Source: Gammaproteobacteria bacterium RIFCSPLOWO2_02_FULL_56_15 (GTDB lineage: Bacteria; Pseudomonadota; Gammaproteobacteria; Eutrophobiales; Eutrophobiaceae). Taken from it: 13,382 bases of DNA. Positions 1 through 6,311 of the stretch are shown here, in pieces. The position numbers were made by a program, and so were the translations under genes. The notes beneath the pieces were generated by a model. It saw only the letters and a program-made list of their open reading frames with translations. It was not told the origin of the DNA and made no database searches. Where the stretch lies: positions 2,823-16,204 of the forward strand of contig MGYR01000103.1 in assembly GCA_001801825.1 (NCBI GenBank), in the 5' to 3' direction. Position 1 is the stretch's first letter, and each line of letters starts with the position of its first letter.

Positions 1-1847
1 TTAATCACCGACCGGGGATCTGCTCCAGTTTTGCCTTCAAGGCTGACTTCCCACATCCCGCGTACGGAATTGATCAGAAATATCCGGCTGCTGGCCGGCA
101 GATCCTCCAGCAGGATAATCCGTTCCGAAATTTTTCCCTGGAGTAACAGAGTTTCCCGATAGACGCCCGGCAGGAGACCGCATGCAACCGGTGGCGTATA
201 CAAACCCCCATCCAGTTCCACTACGAGATTGGCGATACAGGATTCAGTAAGCTCCCCTTTTTCATTCCAGAGCAGGATATCCTCACAGTCGGTGGCATCA
301 GCCAAGGCGGACTCGTAGGTCCCGCGGTTGGTGGTCTTGTGGTAGAGAAAGGGATTGGTGGAATTCACCGGCCGGGCCGCCAGTTTCATACGGTATTCGG
401 CTGCCAGGCTGCCGGGTGGCGCCGTTTCCAGAGTGACCGAGCCCTGCCGATCCACGAACAATCGGATACGGTGAGCTGTTTGAGGCAACTGAGCGGTGAA
501 TGTCTCTATCTGACTGCGCAACGCAGTTTCGTCCAAGGCGATGGAAAAATACCCGGCTGAAGCCTGCAACCTGCGCAAATGTTCTTCCAGCAGGTAACAA
601 CCTGTATCCGGTGTCCAGAGCATGGTCTCCAGTAGTGAAAACTCCGGTAATATACGGGTCACGATATGTGCCTTTGCCAGGCATTCCCCATACTCGTCCT
701 CCGTCACCGAGTCCCACACGATTCCCCCTCCGGTACCATATTCCATGACCCCATCACGGTTACTGATGACTACCGTGCGAATCGCCACATTGAACTGAGC
801 CTGCCTGTTCGGCGCCAGGAATCCGATCGTTCCGGTATACAGACCACGAGGAGTGGATTCAACTTCACTGATGATTTCCATGGTGCGCCGTTTCGGCGCC
901 CCGGTGATGGAGGCACATGGGAACAGGGCACCGAAGATCTCACTCAGACTGCGATCCGTAACGCAGCCGACCCTGCTGGTCATTTGCCAGAGGGTCGGGT
1001 ATTTCTCAATCTCAAACAAGCTCAGTGTGTTGACACTGCCGGTGCGGGCAATGCGTCCCATATCATTGCGGATCATATCCACGATCATCAGATTTTCTGC
1101 GCGATTCTTTTCCGACTTTCGCAACCATTCCCCCCTTTCAATATCTTCCCTATAGGATACTCCCCTGGAGACCGTACCTTTCATGGGTCGGGAAAGCAGG
1201 TCGTTGCCATCCAGGCGGAAAAAAAGTTCGTGAGAGGCAGAGCAGATACACCATTCCTCGGTACGGATGTATGCGCCGAGTGTCCTGCCTTGGGCAGATA
1301 TCATCCTGAGGAACCATTGCCACGGGTCCCGGACGGGAGATGCACGCAGGCGGAAGGTATAGTTAACCTGGTAGCTATCACCCTCGTGGATATAGGCTTT
1401 GATACGATCGATGGCGGCAGAGTACTCCTCGCCACTGACGCTTGCTTTCCAGTCAATCCCCTGCAACTCCTGGACTTCCGGAGCCGGCAGGGTCACGGGG
1501 ATTGCAGCCCGATAGAGTCCGAACCAGGCCAGGGGGATTCTGCTCCCCGCAAGGACCACGAATGATGCCTCAAAGATCGGCGCAGACTCGTAGCTGATAT
1601 AGCCCGCAGCATACAGTTGCTCCCGGTTCACGGCCTCTTCCACTCTATCGAGGATACCGGGCACTTCTTCCGCTGACCTCGCAACCAATATCTGTACCGG
1701 CTCCTGAAATAGTAACCATTGCTGCTTCGCCTCAACAGAGATCAGGACAGTATTCAGATCCGGGCATGCTATGGGAGGGGATTCGGGCACTCGGTGTTCC
1801 AGCAGATGAATGGTCAGATACGAGGCGTTGTCGTTTCCAGCCAGCAT
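1..1847 (-). CDS. pabB: Aminodeoxychorismate synthase component I fused to aminodeoxychorismate lyase (PabB-PabC), C-terminus cut by window edge
   Basis: This fused enzyme would convert chorismate to 4-amino-4-deoxychorismate (PabB half) and then split off pyruvate to give p-aminobenzoate for folate (PabC half). About 615 codons are visible and the frame is still open at base 1, so only the extreme C-terminus is missing. In the PabB half I see RPMKGT with the conserved lysine at about residue 223, the ENLMIVDMIRND stretch, and SITGAPK at about 313-319, which are signatures of chorismate-using enzymes. The PabC half starts near residue 390 and carries YHKTTNR with the likely PLP lysine at about 504, and LINSVRGMWEV near the end. 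The ATG at 1845-1847 is the first in-frame start after the TAA at 1881-1883. Its ribosome site is weak, so a start a little downstream is possible. A mobile-element relic begins only 38 bp upstream. An amidotransferase partner (PabA) would be encoded elsewhere. Confidence 0.9.
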   Translation of the reverse strand, partial: MLAGNDNASYLTIHLLEHRVPESPPIACPDLNTVLISVEAKQQWLLFQEPVQILVARSAEEVPGILDRVEEAVNREQLYAAGYISYESAPIFEASFVVLAGSRIPLAWFGLYRAAIPVTLPAPEVQELQGIDWKASVSGEEYSAAIDRIKAYIHEGDSYQVNYTFRLRASPVRDPWQWFLRMISAQGRTLGAYIRTEEWCICSASHELFFRLDGNDLLSRPMKGTVSRGVSYREDIERGEWLRKSEKNRAENLMIVDMIRNDMGRIARTGSVNTLSLFEIEKYPTLWQMTSRVGCVTDRSLSEIFGALFPCASITGAPKRRTMEIISEVESTPRGLYTGTIGFLAPNRQAQFNVAIRTVVISNRDGVMEYGTGGGIVWDSVTEDEYGECLAKAHIVTRILPEFSLLETMLWTPDTGCYLLEEHLRRLQASAGYFSIALDETALRSQIETFTAQLPQTAHRIRLFVDRQGSVTLETAPPGSLAAEYRMKLAARPVNSTNPFLYHKTTNRGTYESALADATDCEDILLWNEKGELTESCIANLVVELDGGLYTPPVACGLLPGVYRETLLLQGKISERIILLEDLPASSRIFLINSVRGMWEVSLEGKTGADPRSVI

Positions 1848-1884
1848 ACAGGATCCAGCCGGGAAAGAAAAAAACAGTCCTTAG

Positions 1885-1914
1885 GGTTCTCGCCAAGACG
1901 CCAAGCACGCCAAG
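1885..1914 (+). repeat. Left terminal inverted repeat of the GxxExxY element
   Basis: This 30-bp repeat is a perfect reverse complement of 2114-2143. Its core reads CGCCAAGACGCCAAGCACG followed by a third GCCAAG unit. It lies 38 bp upstream of the pabBC start codon and therefore occupies that gene's promoter region. Confidence 0.9.
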
Positions 1915-1927
1915 GGAGCGGCAGATC

Positions 1928-2113
1928 ATGACAGAGGACGGGATGAGTAAACGGATCGATGCGGCGGCGGCGCCCATGCATCGTGAGCTTGGGCCGGAGC
2001 GGCTGGAGACGGTCTAGGCGGTCATTCTGGCCAGTGAGCTTCGCCGCAACGGGTTGCCGAACGAGCGGCAGGTTCCCATTGTCATAGAGGGCCTACGTCT
2101 CATCTATTGTTTT
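1928..2113 (+). pseudogene. Broken, truncated GxxExxY-family gene (PDDEXK-like small protein)
   Basis: The reading frame starts at ATG 1928 behind a GGAG-like site inside the element. It encodes 29 residues that resemble the N-terminus of GxxExxY proteins, including MHRELGPERLETV, and then meets an amber TAG at 2015-2017. Reading through that stop in the same frame continues as ELRRNGLPNERQVPIVIEG, the expected next segment of the family. The TAG sits exactly where the motif's tyrosine belongs, and the motif's glycine is Glu here, so both signature ends are lost. The similarity ends at the right inverted repeat near 2110, leaving roughly half of the usual 120-130 residues. Family members are predicted PDDEXK nuclease-fold proteins of unsettled function. 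The gene is clearly dead; the family assignment comes from recognising the pattern, not from an alignment search. Confidence 0.65.
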
Positions 2114-2143
2114 CTTGGCGTGCTTGGCGTCTTGGCGAGAACC
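2114..2143 (-). repeat. Right terminal inverted repeat of the GxxExxY element
   Basis: This is the exact reverse complement of 1885-1914, preceded on the plus strand by a TTTT run (2110-2113). The same TTTT plus repeat arrangement recurs at 12957-12988, which marks this as the right-hand end type. Confidence 0.9.
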
Positions 2144-2194
2144 ACAATCGTCCTCCATACACCTGCAAATTCTGCCGAGGAGCCTTATTGTGTT

Positions 2195-3292
2195 TCAGGT
2201 GTTGCCGGTCTCCCGCGACAAGACTGCTTTTTCATGCGCCAGAAGGTATTGCTTGCGCCACACGCCCGCACCGTAACCGGCGAGGCCGCCGTTTTTGCCG
2301 ATCACACGATGGCAGGGAATGATTATCGCGATGCGGTTCGCGGCATTGGCGCCGGCCACGGCCCTGACCGCCCGCCGGTTGCCAATCATTTCCGCCTGCT
2401 CCTGGTAGGAGCGGGTCTCGGCATAGGGTATCTCCAATAAGGCCTGCCATGCACGTTTCTGAAAATCCGTCCCCATGATATGCAGCGGCAGTTCGAACCG
2501 GCGGCGCTGTCCGTAAAAGTATTCTTCCAGTTGACGATCAAGACTGCTCAATAATGGATGTGCACCGAAGAGAGTACCTGCCCCGAACTCTCCGCTATTT
2601 GACATTGCTTTTTCCACATCACCCTGGACATCCTCCTGGAAGTCGAGGAAACAGATCCCTTCATCCGTACATCCGGCCAGCATAGGCCCGAGCGGGCTCA
2701 GCAGTTGCCTGACGGTCACGAGCGTGTGTATCCTGCTGCCCGATGGCGGGAATCCGGTCTGTTTCCGGAAGGCTGCATGGAATCCGCTAAGTGATTCATA
2801 GCCGGCATCCATCGCCGGCGTAGTCACCTTGCCCCCTGATTTAATCTTCCGGTAGGCGGCATTGATTCGCCTGGTGCGCAAATAAAACTGAAATGTCATA
2901 CCATGATATTTTCTGAACCAGCGGCGGAGTCTGACGGGATCGACACCCCGTGCGCGCAGATCAGAATCCCGGAGCTGCTCACCTGCATCATCTTCGATCT
3001 CAGCCAGAATTTCCCTGATCCAGACGGGTGGATCGCCATAACGAAGTAATGGCCTGCATTTCCTGCACGGGCGAAAACCCTGTTCCATGGCCTGCCTGAT
3101 GCTGGTAAAGAAGGTTACATTTTCCCGTTTGGGTTTCCGTGCCGGACAGGCAGGCCGGCAGAAGATCCCCGTGGTCTTGATCCCCGCCCAGAAGATGCCT
3201 TCAAAACCCTTGTCTCTTTCCAGCAGTGCGCGGTACCAAACATCATCATGCAATACCGCGTGATTAATGACCTTGTCCGATTCTGCTTTCAT
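2195..3292 (-). CDS. ada: Ada: methylated-DNA-sensing activator and O6-methylguanine-DNA methyltransferase
   Basis: Ada repairs methyl phosphotriesters and O6-methylguanine by moving the methyl group onto its own cysteines; the N-terminally methylated form activates the adaptive response. Numbering from the upstream ATG at 3304, the zinc-binding acceptor module has Cys at 49, 53, 80 and 83 (FCRPACP and FRPCRKC). An AraC-type helix-turn-helix follows at about 105-190, and the C-terminal methyltransferase carries the PCHRV active site with Cys331. All three parts are present at the usual family length. I prefer the ATG at 3292 because the only good Shine-Dalgarno, GGAG, lies one base from the ATG at 3304 but 11 bases from this one. 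The gene is probably a single unit, with the TfoX relic upstream and the inverted-repeat element downstream. It may be autoregulated, but I found no clear Ada box. Confidence 0.95.
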   Translation of the reverse strand: MKAESDKVINHAVLHDDVWYRALLERDKGFEGIFWAGIKTTGIFCRPACPARKPKRENVTFFTSIRQAMEQGFRPCRKCRPLLRYGDPPVWIREILAEIEDDAGEQLRDSDLRARGVDPVRLRRWFRKYHGMTFQFYLRTRRINAAYRKIKSGGKVTTPAMDAGYESLSGFHAAFRKQTGFPPSGSRIHTLVTVRQLLSPLGPMLAGCTDEGICFLDFQEDVQGDVEKAMSNSGEFGAGTLFGAHPLLSSLDRQLEEYFYGQRRRFELPLHIMGTDFQKRAWQALLEIPYAETRSYQEQAEMIGNRRAVRAVAGANAANRIAIIIPCHRVIGKNGGLAGYGAGVWRKQYLLAHEKAVLSRETGNT

Positions 3293-3317
3293 GTGTTGCA
3301 GCATACTCCGGTAAGGA

Positions 3318-3346
3318 TTTATTGCTTCCGAAAAATGGACAGTGAA
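3318..3346 (-). promoter_or_regulatory. Candidate sigma-70 promoter for ada
   Basis: On the minus strand TTCACT (3341-3346) and AATAAA (3318-3323) are separated by exactly 17 bases, and each matches four of six consensus positions. The predicted transcript would start near 3311, which favours the ada start at 3292 over 3304. This rests on sequence reading only. Confidence 0.3.
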
Positions 3347-3365
3347 TTCGAATGGATGCCGTAAC

Positions 3366-3473
3366 CGCCACCAGCCCGAACATCAGACCATTGCGGAATA
3401 CCCCATGATCTCCAAATATCCTGTGTAATGTTGTGTCGCCGAAGCCATCGAATTGTTCACGTAACCAAGTCAG
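3366..3473 (-). pseudogene. TfoX N-terminal-domain relic
   Basis: On the minus strand, in frame, the segment contains LREQFDGFGDTTLHRIFGDH and then GVFRNGLMFGLVA. This closely follows the TfoX N-domain pattern, in which an alpha-helical start leads to RRMFGGxGLYxDGxMFALVA. The resemblance stops after about 36 residues. The strand carrying YLKVDE and the rest of the domain is absent, and there is no credible start codon or ribosome site at the domain's beginning. An open frame spans 3264-3521, but its ends look random and it runs into ada. TfoX-type proteins are linked to competence regulation or are of unknown role. I read this as the remains of a gene that once sat between the M50 peptidase and ada; no function is expected now. 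Confidence 0.55.
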
Positions 3474-3495
3474 GATTCTGAGTGTATGGCCAGAT

Positions 3496-4149
3496 TCACC
3501 ACAGCAGGAAGAGATCGACAAGCTTCAGTATCCTCTCCATGGGTGGTCCGAGAACCAAGCCAAGTACCTGTGTCGCCAGCAGCAGTACCATGATGATCAG
3601 TCCAAATTTTTCCAGCCGGTTGTAGCGATAGGCCATGCGCGGTGGGAGAAAAGCGCTAAGCACTCTGCTGCCATCCAGTGGCGGGACCGGGATCAGATTC
3701 AGCAACATCAGCAATACATTGATCATGATACCCGCCTGGCACATGGAAAAAAGCTGTGTCGCAACTGTACTGTAATATTCACTCGTCTCGAAGCACAGTT
3801 TCGCCAGCAATGTCCAGCCAATAAACATGAGCAGATTGGCGCCAGGACCCGCTGCCGCGACGATCGCCATATCCCGGCGGGGTTGCCGCAGATTACGCCA
3901 GTTCACCGGTACCGGCTTCGCCCAGCCGAAAATGAAATCTCCCGCATACAGGAGGAGCAGAGGCACCACTACAGTCCCTAGGGGATCGATGTGCCGGATC
4001 GGATTGAGCGTCAGACGTCCCAGCATCCTGGCGGTTTGATCCCCCAGCCTGCTCGCAGTCCAGCCATGGGCCACTTCATGGACAGTGATCGCAAATACGA
4101 CGGGGACCGCCCAGATAATTATTTTCTCTACGAGTGGGAAATCAGGCAT
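3496..4149 (-). CDS. Site-2 protease family (M50) membrane metalloprotease
   Basis: This 217-residue integral membrane protein belongs to the short M50 group (YwhC/FtsH-like rhizobial type) that lacks PDZ domains. The zinc motif HEVAH is at residues 24-28 inside the first membrane helix. NPIRHIDPLGT follows at 49-59, and the third ligand region NLIPVPPLDGSRVL has Asp159 in a later helix. Four to five hydrophobic segments are apparent (about 9-28, 56-75, 97-117, 138-153 and 183-200). Such enzymes cut substrates within the membrane, but the substrate of this group is unknown. It starts 21 bp after the ttcA stop on the same strand, so the two are probably cotranscribed. Its ribosome site is poor, which would suit coupling to ttcA. 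Confidence 0.88.
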   Translation of the reverse strand: MPDFPLVEKIIIWAVPVVFAITVHEVAHGWTASRLGDQTARMLGRLTLNPIRHIDPLGTVVVPLLLLYAGDFIFGWAKPVPVNWRNLRQPRRDMAIVAAAGPGANLLMFIGWTLLAKLCFETSEYYSTVATQLFSMCQAGIMINVLLMLLNLIPVPPLDGSRVLSAFLPPRMAYRYNRLEKFGLIIMVLLLATQVLGLVLGPPMERILKLVDLFLLW

Positions 4150-4170
4150 GGGCTCTATACCAAGGATTAT

Positions 4171-5013
4171 CTATTCTTCATCAGCCAGCCAGTTGTAAGG
4201 GCCGGGTTCTGCGTAGGATTGAGCCCCCAGGCTGGTGAAATCATAGTACTGTGTGTCTGCGAGATGCGAAGGAACCAGGTTACGGATGGCGGCAAAGATG
4301 GTCTCGCTACGGCCGCTGTGTTGCCGGTCCCATTCTCTCAGCATGGCCTTGATCGCCTGGCGCTGAAGATTATCCTGGGAGCCGCAGAGATTACACGGAA
4401 TGACAGGAAATCCGCGGGACTCTGCATAGGCTTTGATGTCGGTTTCGCGGCAGTAGGCCAGTGGCCTGATCACCACGTTGGCGCCGTCATCACTAAGCAG
4501 CTTGGGGGGCATGGCCTTGAGTTTACCGCCATAGAACATGTTCAGGAACAGGGTCTCTATAATGTCATCCCGGTGATGTCCCAGTGCGATACGGTTGTAT
4601 CCCTGCTGCCTGGCATAACTGTAGAGCGCGCCCCGTCGCAACCGTGAGCAAAGCCCGCACATGGTCTTGCCATCCGGAACCACATTTTTCACCACACTGT
4701 AGGTATCCTGCTCCAGAATTTGAAATGGCACATGAATGGATTCCAGGTATTCCGGCAGGATGTGCGACGGGAAACCGGGTTGTTTCTGGTCCAGGTTGAC
4801 AGCCACCAGTTCGAAATCCACCGGCGCCTTGTGCCGCAGGTTAAGAAGGATGTCTAACATGGTGAAGGAATCCGCGCCACCGGAAAGGCATACCATCACA
4901 CGATCCCCAGGTCCAATCATGTTGAAATCCTGTATGGCGCGGCCCATTTCCCGGCGCAGCCGGCGTTGCAGCTTGTTGAGGTTATAGATCGCTTTTCGGT
5001 GTAATACATCCAT
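4171..5013 (-). CDS. ttcA: tRNA 2-thiocytidine(32) synthetase TtcA
   Basis: TtcA makes 2-thiocytidine at position 32 of certain tRNAs, using ATP to activate the base and an iron-sulfur cluster in sulfur transfer. The PP-loop SGGADS is at residues 44-49. The cluster-binding cysteines appear as CGLC (119-122) and CNLC (207-210), and GHHRDD at 145-150 is the conserved middle motif. The 280-residue length suits the short TtcA form. The ATG at 5011-5013 has GGAG eight bases upstream, which fixes the start. The M50 peptidase gene follows 21 bp downstream. The gene appears intact with every key residue present. Confidence 0.96.
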   Translation of the reverse strand: MDVLHRKAIYNLNKLQRRLRREMGRAIQDFNMIGPGDRVMVCLSGGADSFTMLDILLNLRHKAPVDFELVAVNLDQKQPGFPSHILPEYLESIHVPFQILEQDTYSVVKNVVPDGKTMCGLCSRLRRGALYSYARQQGYNRIALGHHRDDIIETLFLNMFYGGKLKAMPPKLLSDDGANVVIRPLAYCRETDIKAYAESRGFPVIPCNLCGSQDNLQRQAIKAMLREWDRQHSGRSETIFAAIRNLVPSHLADTQYYDFTSLGAQSYAEPGPYNWLADEE

Positions 5014-5093
5014 AATCGGGGCTCCGGCTCATCACGGGTAGGACTGCCTGCCGGCGCGGGAATACTAACCTAGTTGGCTGCTGGAAAGATAGA

Positions 5094-5125
5094 AAATCCT
5101 GTGTATGAATGGACCATCAGGATTT
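5094..5125 (-). terminator. Possible intrinsic terminator after the small membrane protein gene
   Basis: AAATCCTG (5094-5101) pairs perfectly with CAGGATTT (5118-5125) across a 16-nt loop that has its own ATGG/CCAT mini-stem. Read on the minus strand, the stem starts at the small gene's stop codon and is followed by a short T-rich stretch. The stem is AT-rich and the U-tract imperfect, so it is a moderate candidate. Confidence 0.4.
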
Positions 5126-5315
5126 AAGACTTTGACATAACAATGAGTAACACGACAAACAGAACGACCATGCCCACCGGAATCAGGACGGCTTTCCAAT
5201 CCCTCTGCTCCGCCTGCCTGCTGCGCTCCAAGGTGGCCTTGATACCCGGCCGACAAAATAACACCAGCGCCAGCGCGGCAATACCCAGCAACACCTGTTC
5301 CCAGGTCGATATCAT
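5124..5315 (-). CDS. Small two-helix membrane protein of unknown function
   Basis: This 63-residue protein has two hydrophobic helices (about 6-22 and 43-60, the second reading VLIPVGMVVLFVVLLIVM). They flank a charged linker that contains RPGIKATLERSRQAEQRDW. The layout of helix, RPGIK, charged amphipathic stretch, helix is orderly and unlike a chance reading frame, and there is no competing gene on either strand. It lies on the same strand as the cspD-like gene and only 18 bases after that gene's terminator U-tract, so it needs read-through or a promoter that overlaps the hairpin. GGAAC about 11 bases before the ATG may be the ribosome site. I do not recognise a named family. The RPGIK linker suggests a conserved small inner-membrane protein, but no function can be assigned. 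Confidence 0.65.
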   Translation of the reverse strand: MISTWEQVLLGIAALALVLFCRPGIKATLERSRQAEQRDWKAVLIPVGMVVLFVVLLIVMSKS

Positions 5316-5333
5316 TACGTGATCTGTTCCATT

Positions 5334-5363
5334 AAAAAAATCCCCACGCAGAGGTGGGGATTT
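5334..5363 (-). terminator. Strong intrinsic terminator of the cspD-like gene
   Basis: AAATCCCCAC and GTGGGGATTT (5338-5347 and 5354-5363) form a perfect 10-bp stem with a 6-nt loop. On the minus strand the stem is followed by seven consecutive T (5334-5340). It begins 29 bp after the cold-shock stop codon. This is a textbook Rho-independent terminator, and it also stands directly in front of the next gene. Confidence 0.9.
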
Positions 5364-5391
5364 CTACTCATAGCCCGAGTATGAAGGTCAA

Positions 5392-5598
5392 TCAGCTTTT
5401 TACCTGGACGGCCACAGCATGATAGCCCTTGGGTCCCTGCTCTGCCTCATAGCTGACACTCTGGCCTTCATTCAGCGTCTTGTAGCCTTCACTCTTGATC
5501 GCTGAATAATGGACAAAGATGTCATCCCCTCCCCCTTCCGGTTCAATAAAACCAAAACCTTTCGCATTATTAAACCATTTTACGATACCATCAGTCAT
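5392..5598 (-). CDS. cspD: CspD-like cold-shock domain protein
   Basis: This 68-residue single cold-shock domain binds single-stranded RNA or DNA. The RNA-binding motifs are KGFGFI (RNP1, residues 13-18) and DIFVHY (RNP2, 26-31). WFNNAKGFGFI, the GGG insertion, GYKTL, GQSV and GPKGYHA fit CspD better than classical CspA, though it lacks a longer CspD tail. E. coli CspD inhibits replication in slow growth, whereas CspA-type proteins act as RNA chaperones, so the name is an analogy. GGGGGG six bases before the ATG is an unusually G-rich ribosome site. The 216-bp gap upstream (5599-5814) holds its leader and presumably its promoter; I see no convincing -35/-10 pair in it. A strong terminator follows the gene. 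Confidence 0.92.
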   Translation of the reverse strand: MTDGIVKWFNNAKGFGFIEPEGGGDDIFVHYSAIKSEGYKTLNEGQSVSYEAEQGPKGYHAVAVQVKS

Positions 5599-5814
5599 TA
5601 CTATCCCCCCAATGAAATATAATGAACATAAAACTTGCAGCCGAGGAACAAGAGGCAGGTACAGAGATCTTATACTACCAATACCACTCTACTGCATGTA
5701 GAGGCTAGCATAGTCCATAAAATCAATTCATGCCAAGTACCCGGTAAAAAATGCTGTCCGGTTCGGCGATAGGGTTACAGTGTTCTGATAGGAAGAAGGA
5801 TCCGGAAACTGCCT

Positions 5815-6129
5815 TCAGTCTGCATCGCTGACAACCGCATCACCCGGGAGGCGACGCTCCACCACGATGGAATCCCGAAAAAAACTGGGATGCAAAGGTG
5901 CGTACACCTTCACTGCCGCCTTCTCACCACCTCTTCCATCCTGATAAATGATGACATCATCGTCGGGAAGCACCCGGTTTTTGAAGACCTTCTTACCATC
6001 TGCGTAGACCACCAGTCTTTCGGGAGACTTTTGCTGATCGGACGAGCGCACCATGATTTCCCTGGTACAGGCAGTGAGCAACAGGAACACGGCCGCTAAG
6101 GTAATGCAGGATTGCTTGGTCAGGGACAT
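5815..6129 (-). CDS. Small predicted outer-membrane or periplasmic lipoprotein
   Basis: This 104-residue protein opens with SLTKQSCITLAAVFLLLTAC, a type II signal peptide whose lipobox LTAC would place the lipid on Cys21. The mature part is short, charged and apparently beta-rich. VVYADGKKVFKN and VIIYQDGRGGEKAAVKVYAP resemble two related strand-turn-strand units, which may be an internal duplication (YADGKKV / YQDGRGG). I do not recognise a family. AAGG about eight bases before the ATG supports the start. It follows parA on the same strand after 182 bp and probably has its own promoter in the AT-rich gap. The signal peptide and lipobox are seen; location and role are inferred. Confidence 0.8.
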   Translation of the reverse strand: MSLTKQSCITLAAVFLLLTACTREIMVRSSDQQKSPERLVVYADGKKVFKNRVLPDDDVIIYQDGRGGEKAAVKVYAPLHPSFFRDSIVVERRLPGDAVVSDAD

Positions 6130-6311
6130 AATATAACCTTCTTTATAAAGAATACTTTGTAAGTATAAGATAATTAATAATATAATTCAAATATTAATTT
6201 ATGAGACCACACGCGGTTCGCAGCATCTCACCATCTGACAATATGCATGGCTGGTAAATTCCTTGGAAAGAGTGATATCCAGCACAGATCCGGTGAATCC
6301 TTGTTCGCACA
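6130..6311. other. AT-rich intergenic gap upstream of the lipoprotein gene
   Basis: Bases 6130-6203 are almost entirely A and T, in strong contrast with the flanking genes, and include the palindrome CTTTATAAAG. This is a natural place for the lipoprotein promoter on the minus strand, but no single -35/-10 pair stands out. The remainder (6204-6311) shows no gene, terminator or repeat that I can support. Confidence 0.5.

Larger units (their letters stand above)
1885..2143. mobile_element. Degenerate 259-bp element: 30-bp perfect terminal inverted repeats around a GxxExxY gene remnant
   Basis: Bases 1885-1914 and 2114-2143 are exact reverse complements of each other. Each end holds three GCCAAG (CTTGGC) units spaced 8-9 bp apart. 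Between them lies the front half of a GxxExxY-family gene that stops abruptly at the right repeat, as expected after an internal deletion. The compact, repeat-bounded, non-coding result resembles a miniature inverted-repeat element derived from a longer gene-carrying parent. It lies between ada and pabBC and fills most of the 347-bp gene-free gap there. Whether such units move, and by whose transposase, cannot be seen here; no target-site duplication is evident. The inverted repeats are seen directly; mobility is inferred from the third, solitary end at 12957-12988. Confidence 0.65.

Noticed and set aside
666..1565. 299-codon open frame on the plus strand
   Set aside because: It lies antisense to pabBC, whose minus-strand frame has all expected motifs. 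The plus-strand translation shows no family pattern.
1886..1914. CRISPR-like repeats from the GCCAAG units
   Set aside because: The units are 6 bp at 8-9 bp spacing with no spacers, and the block is one arm of an inverted pair.
3264..3521. 85-codon minus-strand frame as a complete gene
   Set aside because: It overlaps the M50 3' end and the ada 5' end. Only its middle resembles TfoX, so a relic is the better reading.
5599..5814. Promoter and cold-shock leader for the cspD-like gene
   Set aside because: Several TATA-like words occur, but none pairs with a credible -35 at proper spacing, so no site is called.
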